DNA of 6,507 nucleotides from an uncultured Lactobacillus sp. (GTDB taxonomy: Bacteria > Bacillota > Bacilli > Lactobacillales > Lactobacillaceae). This document shows positions 1 through 5,522 of this stretch, piece by piece. Positions within the stretch are counted from its first letter, which is position 1, and each line of letters starts with the position of its first letter. Made by a program: the position numbers and the translations under genes. The notes under the pieces are model-generated. The model did not search any database. It had not been told where the DNA came from and saw only the letters and a list, made by a program, of their open reading frames with translations. The stretch lies in assembly GCA_937916845.1 (NCBI GenBank), contig CALFSK010000038.1:1-6507 (forward strand). The letters run 5' to 3'.

Positions 1-8
1 ATTTATTC

Positions 9-37
9 ATTATACCCTCTCTTAAAAGTTGTCTCAG
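9..37 (-). promoter_or_regulatory. Possible leftward promoter at the window edge
   Basis: Read on the minus strand, CTGAGA (32-37; 4 of 6 matches to TTGACA) is followed after exactly 17 bp by a perfect TATAAT (9-14). It would fire leftward, out of the window, just past the terminator that closes the membrane-protein gene, so it fits the start of a new transcription unit whose gene is not visible. The -10 is strong and the -35 moderate. No start codon or ribosome site can be seen in the 8 remaining bases. Confidence 0.35.
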
Positions 38-80
38 GAATCAGCTTACATCCAGTATAGATTAAAGAAAAATTTAGATA

Positions 81-130
81 AAAAAAGACAAGGTGAGAAA
101 CCAAAATTAGTTTCTCACCTTGTCTTTTTT
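81..130. terminator. Bidirectional rho-independent terminator
   Basis: A perfect 21-bp stem (81-101 with 110-130) closes an 8-nt loop (CAAAATTA). The stem starts with six A and ends with six T, so either strand gives a hairpin followed by a U tract. It lies 13 nt beyond the stop codon of the minus-strand membrane-protein gene, which it probably terminates. It would also stop any rightward transcript entering from the left. Confidence 0.92.
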
Positions 131-143
131 AACGCTCAGATTC

Positions 144-671
144 CTATACTAGAAATCCTATAATTGCCATGACGAACAATGCGGAGTAGGATTGCAAATG
201 GTACCTAACTAAATCTTTGTGGTCCTGTTCGTTTGGTAGTAGGAAAGCTTGTTTTTCAATGGGGTGCTCATGCCAAATAGGTTGTTGTTTCCAAAAATCA
301 TACAGTTGTTGGGGAAGTGCTATTGCAGGTGGAATTGCCATTATAAAGCCTATAATGGCTGGCCAGAATGGGGTTCTGCTATTTCCGAAAGCAATTACGT
401 AAAAGCTCCATATGAGTGAACCATAAAAACAACCTTTAGCCACTGTAAACTCTAGCCAGAAGAGTAGTTCGTTTTTTAGGGAGCTTCTACGATACGTTTG
501 AAGGACTTTTTTCTTAATCTGTTTCATCTTTTGACGAGAATCGCTTTTTTTTAGAAAGAGGCCCCAAAAATATAACTCGTCTGATCTTGTATAGTCCATA
601 ATTTTTTTTCGAATCTTACCAAGAAATATGAGTAAAACAAACTCAACTAATAAGATCAATAATGGTAACAT
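144..671 (-). CDS. Membrane protein of unknown function (about 175 aa)
   Basis: I do not recognise this family. The protein has a hydrophobic N-terminal segment (residues about 3-19, LLILLVEF then LLIFLG), followed by a lysine/arginine-rich stretch that should be cytoplasmic (about 20-70, including KQIKKK). Two hydrophobic segments follow (about 80-96 and 103-120), then an acidic/polar hydrophilic region with PIWHEHP. A last hydrophobic segment (about 163-176) runs to the very C-terminus. That gives roughly four membrane passes and no signal-peptidase site. A near-ideal ribosome site TTAAGGAGG precedes it. TTG at 674 (7 nt away) and ATG at 671 (10 nt away) are both usable and differ by one residue; I chose ATG. 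It is a single gene with its own terminator at 81-130. No catalytic motif is visible, so transport, immunity or exclusion roles cannot be told apart. Intact reading frame plus a strong ribosome site make it a real gene. Confidence 0.8.
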   Translation of the reverse strand: MLPLLILLVEFVLLIFLGKIRKKIMDYTRSDELYFWGLFLKKSDSRQKMKQIKKKVLQTYRRSSLKNELLFWLEFTVAKGCFYGSLIWSFYVIAFGNSRTPFWPAIIGFIMAIPPAIALPQQLYDFWKQQPIWHEHPIEKQAFLLPNEQDHKDLVRYHLQSYSALFVMAIIGFLV

Positions 672-769
672 CAATTTTGGGCCTCCTTAAAAAGGTACAC
701 TTATCCAGTCGCTGGTCGTTACTTATCGTGAATGTTAGAGTTATACTATTGCTGATTTTAACCACCGAA

Positions 770-799
770 ATTTTAATAGTTAATTCAGTTGGCGCCAAC
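770..799 (-). promoter_or_regulatory. Candidate promoter with 12-bp palindrome upstream of the membrane-protein gene
   Basis: GTTGGCGCCAAC (788-799) is a perfect 12-bp palindrome. On the minus strand it contains TTGGCG (793-798), followed after 17 bp by TAAAAT (770-775), a passable -35/-10 pair about 100 nt ahead of the membrane-protein start. A palindrome over the -35 could be an operator. The -35 matches consensus at only three positions, so this is tentative. Confidence 0.3.
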
Positions 800-832
800 G
801 TGGTATTTATTAATTTGGGCCACAATAGCCGA

Positions 833-876
833 CTACATCTATAAATGACATGGTATCATACTATTTATAGATGTAG
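833..876. repeat. Perfect 14-bp inverted repeat with 16-bp spacer
   Basis: CTACATCTATAAAT (833-846) is repeated in reverse complement at 863-876. The spacer holds ATGGTATCAT, itself a weak inverted repeat, and on the minus strand TATGAT (855-860) could serve as a -10. There is no T run, so it is not a typical terminator. Its right edge coincides with the left edge of the IS30-like relic at 877. It could be an operator for the leftward membrane-protein gene or a scar of element insertion; the sequence does not decide. Confidence 0.7.
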
Positions 877-1007
877 GTTGCTAATGAATCTTTTAATCGA
901 TGGTTATGTTGGTTTTTCTCAAACAGTCCAACTTTAACCATGTAACAATTAATGAGATCATAGCAGCACTTGAACCTATTAATCAACGGCCATTGAAAAC
1001 TATCGGA
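877..1007 (+). pseudogene. IS30-family transposase C-terminal relic, frameshifted
   Basis: Two plus-strand frames together resemble the C-terminal catalytic end of IS30-type transposases. In the frame starting at 880 the codons read ANESFNRWLCWFF, matching the family pattern NENxNGLLRxFF, whose Glu is the third acidic residue of the DDE triad. The match then shifts to the frame of 900, reading LKQSNFNHVTINEI and continuing to INQRPLKTIG, matching FPKGTDFxxVTxxEI and LNNRPRKxLG. A single-base change between about 905 and 920 explains the switch. Nothing upstream of 877 (TAG at 874-876) or beyond about 1007 continues the protein, so only about 43 residues of a roughly 300-residue enzyme remain and it cannot be active. 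The family call comes from motif recall, not from a search. Confidence 0.6.
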
Positions 1008-1156
1008 CTTATTCGGATTAATTTTACAATCTGCCTATTGAAAAAAAATATTCAAAAAATTATTCATTCTTTCCAACCTTCACTTTACTTAGTGAATTAT
1101 CAGGTGTTTTACTGTAAACTATTAATTTCTCCATTAAATCAATGTATAATGTGTAG

Positions 1157-1350
1157 CTATTTGTTATTTTCTTTAATTTTTTCATGTAAAAACTTATGAC
1201 GATCAGAAATTAGGCTAAGAAACTTTGCGAGGTCATCATCGGTAGGTAGTTGCTTAATAAAGTTACGTGCTACTGACCGCTTGTTAATATATTGTTTTTA
1301 TCGTCCTATTTTTTATTGGCCCGTATTTGAGATTCAGTTAATTTAGACAT
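1157..1350 (-). pseudogene. Small plasmid protein gene broken by amber codon and frameshift
   Basis: From ATG at 1350 the minus strand reads MSKLTESQIRANKK, then TAG (1306-1308), then DDKN. One frame over it continues YINKRSVARNFIKQLPTDDD, through LAKFLSLISDRHKFLHEKIK, to a TAG at 1157-1159. Joined, this gives about 64 residues: a lysine-rich charged protein like the small MSKxTESQxRANKKW-type proteins found on lactobacillar plasmids and phages, of unknown function. In those proteins the residue after NKK is Trp, so TGG to TAG is the simplest explanation of the stop. A deletion of one or two bases near AAAAACAATA (about 1287-1296) explains the frame change. Two independent lesions argue for a true pseudogene. 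Its start is preceded by only a weak GAGA ribosome site. The candidate promoter is at 1386-1414. Family recognition is from memory; the lesions are directly visible. Confidence 0.72.
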
Positions 1351-1380
1351 GATATTTTCTCATTACTTATTTAAGTTAGA

Positions 1381-1414
1381 TACATATTATATGTACGAAG
1401 GCATTTCATTTACA
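1381..1414 (-). promoter_or_regulatory. Candidate promoter/palindromic operator of the broken small gene
   Basis: TACATATTATATGTA (1381-1395) is a palindrome of 6-bp arms around TTA. On the minus strand it contains a perfect TATAAT (1386-1391). TGTAAA (1409-1414) lies 17 bp upstream as a poor -35 with 3 of 6 matches. Transcription would start about 30 nt ahead of the ATG at 1350. A -10 placed inside a palindrome is typical of autoregulated plasmid promoters, but this is inference. Confidence 0.38.
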
Positions 1415-2071
1415 CAAAATTCTTGACGCTACCTCGTACTCATACGGATCAGCAAACATCGCTAACGTCGTTTTTAAAACTAAGTCATAGACTTGATGCT
1501 GTATTTTAGGTAAGGTAGCTAATTGATCTTTAGTCGGGACGACTTTAGTCATGATAATGGCGTAGTGTTCTTCAACCTTTTTTCCATTAACATAGCGCTT
1601 ATTTGGGGTGGTATTGGTTAAAGCGACTGGCTTAGAGACTAAACCCAGATACTTCGTCAGATTAGCCACTAAATAATCAAATTCTTCATCAGTGATATAA
1701 GCACAATCCGTTCGGGGATAACTCAGCAACTTGGCTTCATATAAACTTTGAATGGCCGCTAAGGTTTGGCTGGCACTGGCGTGATAACGTTTATTCATGG
1801 CACTTTGGAGACTGGATAGTGAGAATAGTTGGGGACTAGCACGCTTTTTGCCTTGTTTTTGGACGTCCTTGATTAAACCGTCCTGCGAGCCTTTATGAAC
1901 GTGTTTAGCTCGCATGAATGTCATTAGCCCTGCTTCGTCTTTAAATCGCTGATAGGGGTCTAATTTTGCGACGAATTTTTGCTGATTAGCTAGAATTTCC
2001 GCATTTAGTTCAAAATAGGGTTCCGGCTTAAAGTTTTTGATTGCCTGGTCTCTTTGATAGACCATACACAA
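1406..2071 (-). pseudogene. Type IA DNA topoisomerase (TopB/TraE-like) internal fragment
   Basis: The 221 codons encode the middle of a type IA (topoisomerase I/III-type) enzyme. Visible are the family stretch MVYQRDQAIKNF (residues 3-14), the active-site motif SYPRTDC with catalytic Tyr118, and EEHYAII (167-173), matching the family's EHHAII motif. YDLVLKTTLAMF (195-206) continues the central domain. Full plasmid-borne enzymes are about 600-700 residues. The TOPRIM metal-binding domain that should come first is missing, because in-frame stops appear just upstream (a TAG about 12 nt before the TTG at 2071). After YEYEVA near 1423 the sequence changes to SRILCK and stops, so the C-terminal domains are also absent. 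The fragment has no ribosome site and lies 113 bp beyond mobL on the same strand. Without TOPRIM it cannot relax DNA. It looks like a recombination remnant of a longer mobilization/topoisomerase region. Confidence 0.9.
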
Positions 2072-2184
2072 GGCTGGCAGCTATAGGTAACTAATCGAGC
2101 ACGCTCTACGTACCAAATTTTTATCAATATAAAATACATTATGGGCTACCATTCATACCAATTAACCAGTCGCTAATTTTGTGA

Positions 2185-4245
2185 TTACAAGTGCATGCCC
2201 CCATCTTCATGCCGGTTTCGAGTTTGGTGTTGCCGTTGCTTTTTCGTCATTTCCCACTCAGTTTCCTTTAGCCCACGTAGTTGCTGCTTTCTTAGATAGT
2301 CCGTATTTTTCGCATATAAAATGGTCATTAAGGCTTCGTCCAAAATATTCATCAGATAATTTTTCGGGCTAGTTGGGTGGTAATTAATGGCCTGATAGTC
2401 CTTAACTTGAGCTTGCTTATATTGATCAAACCGCATTGCCTGTTGTTTCAAACGGGTTTGTACCATTTCAATTTGTTTGTGATCCAACTTAGGATCTTGG
2501 CCACATTCGCCGATAAACAGTTGCCGGGTGCCATCATGTTTTAAGACCCGTTGCAGTCGATGATCCTGAATATCTTTTAATTCCATTTTACCTAACAGGT
2601 AATTTAAACCGGCTTGGTGTTGCTGACTAGTAAAGACTACCGGTGGCTGCTGTTGTAATTGACTAAGATCATCGGCGCTTAATGGCTTTAATTCTGGGTC
2701 ATAGTAAACCACAGCGGTATAGATTTGCTCCTTGTCAATCGGCTCTAGCTTATCGAGGTCACTATCCGGAAAAGCAGTCGTTAGAATGCTGTCGTATTGG
2801 GTTTGAACCACGGCTTTAACCTCCCGAATGACCCGTAAATCTTTCACCGCTTTCGAAATGAATTCGAGTTCGTTAGGTTCATAAGCGGCTAGCATGCCCC
2901 GATCAGTATGCTTCAAATCGTCTAACTGGTGACCATGTTTGGCTAGTACCGTGGTTAATTGCTTCTCAATCGTCTGGACTTGCTGATTAACTAACTGCCA
3001 GCTGGTATATGGCCGCTTGGTAAACGTCAATAATTGCTGGGTTAATAAGTCACTTCGAATATCCGCTAACCGTTCTGCCAATTCGCTACCCTTAAAAATC
3101 GTTTGTTCACTATTAGTTTCTTTAATCAGTTCCCGTCGTTCAGCTGCGGTTGTCTGTTCAAAATTAAGTTCCGGATAAAGCTTTTTCGTTGCTCGTTCCA
3201 CCACTTTATTCAACAACTGGTTAGCTTGTGCTAGTGATGTCGTTTGCTGGTCAATAGTCAGTAGTTGCTTGGTTACATCTTCACCAATGGCATGTTTGAT
3301 TAATAAGCTGTTTTTCCAATTAAACAGCATGCGCTGTTTATCATCTAAATGTTCTAAATCGACATAGGTTTTCAATTGCTGACTTAGATGACTAATTGTG
3401 TGTTTTTCAGAGAACGATAGCTCGTCAGTTAACGCGTCAAAATGTTCATGATTTCTTATCTTTTCGTCAAGATTATGATATTTAGCTTGAGCGTTTCTTT
3501 GCGCTCTAACTTGTTGATTAAATGCTTTTCGATTTTTTCTTTGGCTGTTAATGCCTTCGTGTTGGGTAGGTGTCTCTTGAATCCCTTGATCGACAAACGA
3601 TTTTTCACTAATCCGATCCGGAATATTTTTTTGTGCTAAAGACTGATTAACACTTGTTGCCCAATTATGCCGCCACTCATTAATTTTTTCCTTTTTATCC
3701 CAATCAACCAACCAAATTTTTCTTTGTTTTGGAAACCCGCTTTTGGTTAAAAGTTGCTTGCCATTTTCATCTTTAATGTACTGCGTCTTTGCTTTTAATC
3801 CCCAACTACCATCGGGGTTAAATGGGCGATTGGTTAACATCACATGTGCATGCGGATTGTCTGGGTGATCGCGATGAATTGCTACGTCAGCTACCATACC
3901 TTGATCGACAAAATTTTCTTGCACATATTTTGTCAGTAATTCTTTCTGTTCGGATTCACTTAATTCTACCGGTAAAGCCACGTTAAACTCTTTTGCATAC
4001 CGTGAGTTTGATTTACGATCTTTCTTTTCAACTTCATTCCACAACTGCTCTCGATCACTGGCCCATTCTGGTGCATTTTTGGGGGTTAAAATAAAGCTTT
4101 CTGGAATTACCGATCGGGCATAGAAATATCGGCGACCTTCTTTATCATCAAATAATTTTTCACCACTTCGATAAGCAGCACTGGCAATGGCACTGCGTCC
4201 TTTTCCAGCACTAATATTACTAAAACTCATATGAAAAATTGCCAT
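2185..4245 (-). CDS. mobL: MobA/MobL relaxase (MOBQ family)
   Basis: This is a 686-residue conjugative relaxase of the MobA/MobL type. Such enzymes nick oriT, stay bound to the 5' end through a tyrosine, and lead the strand into the recipient. The start [12 protein letters not shown] followed by [18 protein letters not shown] is diagnostic. Tyr25 sits where the catalytic tyrosine of R1162/RSF1010 MobA lies. The metal-binding motif is [11 protein letters not shown] (His124, His132, His134), followed by VMLTNRPF. The relaxase domain ends near WRHNWA, RISEKSF and PTQHEG (191-231). The rest is a charged, glutamine-rich, probably helical and coiled-coil tail of about 450 residues without helicase or primase motifs that I can see. 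I chose ATG 4245 over in-frame GTG 4257, because the AAAGGTGG ribosome site overlaps that GTG and lies 8-9 nt from the ATG. The length fits full-length lactobacillar MobL. It is transcribed away from oriT, divergent from the mobC-like pair. No transfer pore genes are in the window, so it would be mobilizable rather than self-transmissible. Confidence 0.96.
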   Translation of the reverse strand: MAIFHMSFSNISAGKGRSAIASAAYRSGEKLFDDKEGRRYFYARSVIPESFILTPKNAPEWASDREQLWNEVEKKDRKSNSRYAKEFNVALPVELSESEQKELLTKYVQENFVDQGMVADVAIHRDHPDNPHAHVMLTNRPFNPDGSWGLKAKTQYIKDENGKQLLTKSGFPKQRKIWLVDWDKKEKINEWRHNWATSVNQSLAQKNIPDRISEKSFVDQGIQETPTQHEGINSQRKNRKAFNQQVRAQRNAQAKYHNLDEKIRNHEHFDALTDELSFSEKHTISHLSQQLKTYVDLEHLDDKQRMLFNWKNSLLIKHAIGEDVTKQLLTIDQQTTSLAQANQLLNKVVERATKKLYPELNFEQTTAAERRELIKETNSEQTIFKGSELAERLADIRSDLLTQQLLTFTKRPYTSWQLVNQQVQTIEKQLTTVLAKHGHQLDDLKHTDRGMLAAYEPNELEFISKAVKDLRVIREVKAVVQTQYDSILTTAFPDSDLDKLEPIDKEQIYTAVVYYDPELKPLSADDLSQLQQQPPVVFTSQQHQAGLNYLLGKMELKDIQDHRLQRVLKHDGTRQLFIGECGQDPKLDHKQIEMVQTRLKQQAMRFDQYKQAQVKDYQAINYHPTSPKNYLMNILDEALMTILYAKNTDYLRKQQLRGLKETEWEMTKKQRQHQTRNRHEDGGMHL

Positions 4246-4288
4246 GTCGGTCACCACCTTTCTTTGGGTTTATGGGCTTGACTTTGTT

Positions 4289-4303
4289 GTCGCCATCGGC
4301 GAC
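4289..4303 (-). promoter_or_regulatory. Hairpin in the mobL leader
   Basis: GTCGCC, loop ATC, GGCGAC form a perfect 6-bp GC-rich stem. It lies between oriT and the mobL ribosome site, about 45 nt before the ATG, so the mobL mRNA would carry it in its leader. No T run follows on either strand, so it is unlikely to be a terminator. A role in translation control or relaxosome protein binding is possible but unproven. Confidence 0.4.
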
Positions 4304-4330
4304 TTCTAATACAGGTTTTTGGGGGTTAGC

Positions 4331-4366
4331 ACAACATAGGATTTATTCTATGTGTAAGTGCGCATT
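4331..4366 (+). other. oriT: Putative oriT (RSF1010/MOBQ-type nic region)
   Basis: An inverted repeat, ACATAG (4334-4339) and CTATGT (4348-4353) with an 8-nt AT-rich spacer, is followed at once by GTAAGTGCGC (4354-4363). This is the arrangement of MOBQ oriTs such as RSF1010/R1162, pSC101 and pIP501: an inverted repeat, then TAA(G/A)TGCG cut before C. By analogy the nick is between G4362 and C4363 on the plus strand. With one bulged A (4334), ACA/TGT pairs lengthen the stem to 8 bp. The site lies between the divergent mobL and mobC-like genes, as in RSF1010. The bases after the nick are CATTG rather than the usual CCCT. If the plus strand is cut, the mobC-like genes would enter the recipient first and mobL last. 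Confidence 0.8.
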
Positions 4367-4410
4367 GACCTCGTTTTACTCGGCCTGCTGATTCCCCTAA
4401 ATTTACTTAT

Positions 4411-4439
4411 AGTGTATGCCTTCCGCTTCGCTATTTCAA
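4411..4439 (-). promoter_or_regulatory. Candidate mobL promoter
   Basis: On the minus strand TTGAAA (4434-4439; 5 of 6 to consensus), then 17 bp, then TACACT (4411-4416; 4 of 6). Transcripts would run through oriT into mobL with a leader of about 160 nt. The -10 lies inside the first of two TATAGTGT boxes (4408-4415). No better candidate is evident between oriT and the mobL start. Confidence 0.42.
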
Positions 4440-4449
4440 CTTTCATACT

Positions 4450-4478
4450 TTGACTTAACGTTCTCTGTATGATATAGT
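4450..4478 (+). promoter_or_regulatory. Promoter of the mobC-like operon
   Basis: TTGACT (4450-4455), exactly 17 bp, then TATAGT (4473-4478); each hexamer differs from consensus at one position. It lies 38 nt ahead of the first ATG (4516), giving a short leader of about 30 nt with GGAGG at 4504-4508. An alternative -10 (TATGAT at 4468) leaves only a 12-bp spacer and was not chosen. Confidence 0.72.
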
Positions 4479-4515
4479 GTCGGTGATTATTTTTAATACG
4501 ACTGGAGGGATCATT

Positions 4516-4725
4516 ATGTCTCAAAGTAACTTAGAAAAACAAGAAGCTAAATTAAAAGCCCTTAATCAAAAAATTAAGGACGAAAAAAATAAGATTGAAC
4601 AACGGCTAGGTAAACAAATCATCAGTCAAGCCAATTTAGATTATGCTAATTTGTCTAACGATCAGATTAAGCTTTTAGCCAAGCAATTTTCTGAATTTTT
4701 AAAGGTAAAGTCCGTAGATCATTAG
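4516..4725 (+). CDS. Small MobC-like mobilization accessory protein (69 aa)
   Basis: A 69-residue charged protein. Residues 5-31 (NLEKQEAKLKALNQKIKDEK and on) form a probable coiled coil. A short basic region and a predicted helix follow, carrying NLSNDQIKLLAKQFSEFL (45-62). Its size, coiled-coil N-terminus and position, first gene of an operon divergent from the relaxase across oriT, match the MobC class of RSF1010, a relaxosome helper that assists strand separation at oriT. Similarity to the next gene is visible (coiled coil, then NLSxxQxxxL and a terminal F-x-x-[FY]), suggesting an old duplication. The start is ATG 4516, 7 nt after GGAGG. An earlier in-frame GTG at 4477 lies over the promoter and has no ribosome site. 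Function is inferred from context and shape; no domain is diagnostic. Confidence 0.82.
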   Translation: MSQSNLEKQEAKLKALNQKIKDEKNKIEQRLGKQIISQANLDYANLSNDQIKLLAKQFSEFLKVKSVDH

Positions 4726-4747
4726 CCATACGAGATGGGGAAATTCC

Positions 4748-5026
4748 ATGTCTAATCAATATGAAAAACTAGTCGAGCAGCAAGCGCGTTTAAAACAAAA
4801 AATTGAGCGGGAAGATTTTAAATTACGGCAATCTAAATACTATGAAAATCGACAAGCCCGCAAAGCCCGTTCTCGCCGACTAATTCAAAAAGGGGCTTTA
4901 TTAGAAAAGTACTTTCAAGCTGATAACCTCTCGGTCGAACAAACCGAAGAACTTTTAAAAACATTTGCTGACTATGTTAACGCCCATAAACCGGATAAAT
5001 TAAAAAACGATCAACCTAATAACTAG
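4748..5026 (+). CDS. MobC/TraD-like mobilization accessory protein (92 aa)
   Basis: A 92-residue protein with a coiled-coil start (YEKLVEQQARLKQKIERE, 5-22) and a very basic centre (RQARKARSRRLIQKGALLEK, 35-54). The C-terminal helix is NLSVEQTEELLKTFADYV (60-77), followed by a polar tail. The order, leucine/glutamine coiled coil, then RK-x-x-[TS]RR-x-[LI]-x-x-GA, then a short helical tail, resembles RSF1010 MobC and the small TraD proteins beside MOBQ relaxases. The expected role is an oriT-binding relaxosome helper for MobL. The ATG follows GGGG by 7 nt. The gene begins 22 nt after the previous stop, so the two are almost certainly cotranscribed. Its last 11 nt overlap the end of the convergent toxin gene, and the shared terminator stem starts inside its last codons (5003). 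I assign it by architecture, not by search. Confidence 0.88.
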   Translation: MSNQYEKLVEQQARLKQKIEREDFKLRQSKYYENRQARKARSRRLIQKGALLEKYFQADNLSVEQTEELLKTFADYVNAHKPDKLKNDQPNN

Positions 5027-5039
5027 GCCGATCGTTTTT
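5003..5039. terminator. Bidirectional terminator inside the overlapping gene ends
   Basis: AAAAACGATC (5003-5012) pairs perfectly with GATCGTTTTT (5030-5039). Inside, CCTA (5015-5018) pairs with TAGG (5024-5027) across a 2x2 internal loop, closing on ATAAC. A and T tracts flank the stem, so it can work in both directions, ending the mobC-like operon and the toxin-antitoxin operon. The whole hairpin lies within coding sequence: both stop codons (TAG at 5024-5026 plus, and at 5016-5018 minus) are within its inner stem. Confidence 0.85.
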
Positions 5040-5522
5040 ATTTTCAGGATTGTTTTTTGGCTTAATTTCTGGATTGTATTTAGCAAAGTCTTTTAACTGT
5101 TTTTGAATTCTTTTTGTAAGCTCTGCTTTACTTTCTTTGTGCTTCCTTTTACTTGATCGCTGTTGAATTATCTTTTGACCCTTACCTCTTCTTTTTGATT
5201 TTAGGTCAAGCGTAAAATCTGAAATTTTATTTTGATCTAGCTTACTTAAATGACCGATTTCTTTAAAGTTTAAACCGGCTTTGGGAAAGCGATAAATATT
5301 ACCAAGATCGACCCAGGAAGGTTTCTTCAACCCAGCGGATTGCCAATCTTGAATCGGATAATATTGTTGCTTGATATAAGCCGACTTCTTTTCATACTGA
5401 CTAGTAATTTTAAAAGCCTCGACCGTCTGTTCTGATACCCGACGAATTAAAACTGGCCGAGACTTGCCACCGTTAGTTTCTACAAAACTAACGTATAGGC
5501 TGACTAAGTCATTAGTCCTCAT
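5016..5522 (-). CDS. PemK/MazF-like toxin of a type II toxin-antitoxin pair
   Basis: A 168-residue protein. Its first ~105 residues follow the PemK/MazF (CcdB-like fold) pattern. DLVSLYVSF (5-13) gives the first strand, and GGKSRPVLI (18-26) is the conserved G-x-x-RPVLV loop. Later come SWVDLGNIYRF (69-79) and IGHLSKLDQNKI (89-100), matching the family's helix and C-terminal motif. Family members usually cut mRNA, halting translation until the antitoxin binds them. Residues 106-168 are an added, strongly basic, probably disordered or helical tail (KSKRRGKGQK; SSKRKHKESK), unusual because typical members are about 110-120 residues. The ATG lies inside the antitoxin's last codons (11-nt overlap) with no ribosome site of its own, implying translational coupling that keeps toxin below antitoxin. 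Its 3' end overlaps the convergent mobC-like gene by 11 nt. RNase activity is inferred from the family. Confidence 0.85.
   Translation of the reverse strand: MRTNDLVSLYVSFVETNGGKSRPVLIRRVSEQTVEAFKITSQYEKKSAYIKQQYYPIQDWQSAGLKKPSWVDLGNIYRFPKAGLNFKEIGHLSKLDQNKISDFTLDLKSKRRGKGQKIIQQRSSKRKHKESKAELTKRIQKQLKDFAKYNPEIKPKNNPENKNDRPSY

Larger units (their letters stand above)
4408..4480. repeat. Pair of TATAGTGT boxes over the divergent mob promoters
   Basis: TATAGTGT occurs at 4408-4415 and again, in the same orientation, at 4473-4480, 65 bp apart. The first copy overlaps the -10 proposed for mobL and the second is the -10 of the mobC-like operon. The repetition is directly visible. A shared regulator, such as a mobilization protein repressing both operons, is inference, and one copy may simply be a -10-like sequence. 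Confidence 0.4.

Noticed and set aside
643..844. 60-codon open frames on both strands over 643-844
   Set aside because: No ribosome sites; the minus-strand one starts at TTG and overlaps the membrane-protein start region in another frame.
1060..1134. 24-codon minus-strand frame MEKLIVYSKTPDNSLSKVKV...
   Set aside because: It reads like protein, but has no ribosome site and no recognisable homologue, and is too short to support.
900..1199. 99-codon plus-strand open frame as a full gene
   Set aside because: No ribosome site, low-complexity second half, and its first part is explained by an IS30 transposase relic shifted in frame.
2181..3639. Short plus-strand frames inside mobL
   Set aside because: They are antisense shadows of the relaxase without initiation signals.
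4246..4257. Upstream GTG start for mobL (adds MVTD)
   Set aside because: The GTG lies within the AAAGGTGG ribosome site; the family start MAIFHMxFSNIS fits the ATG at 4245.
4477..4515. Upstream GTG start for the first mobC-like gene
   Set aside because: It overlaps the promoter -10 and has no ribosome site, while ATG 4516 follows GGAGG by 7 nt.
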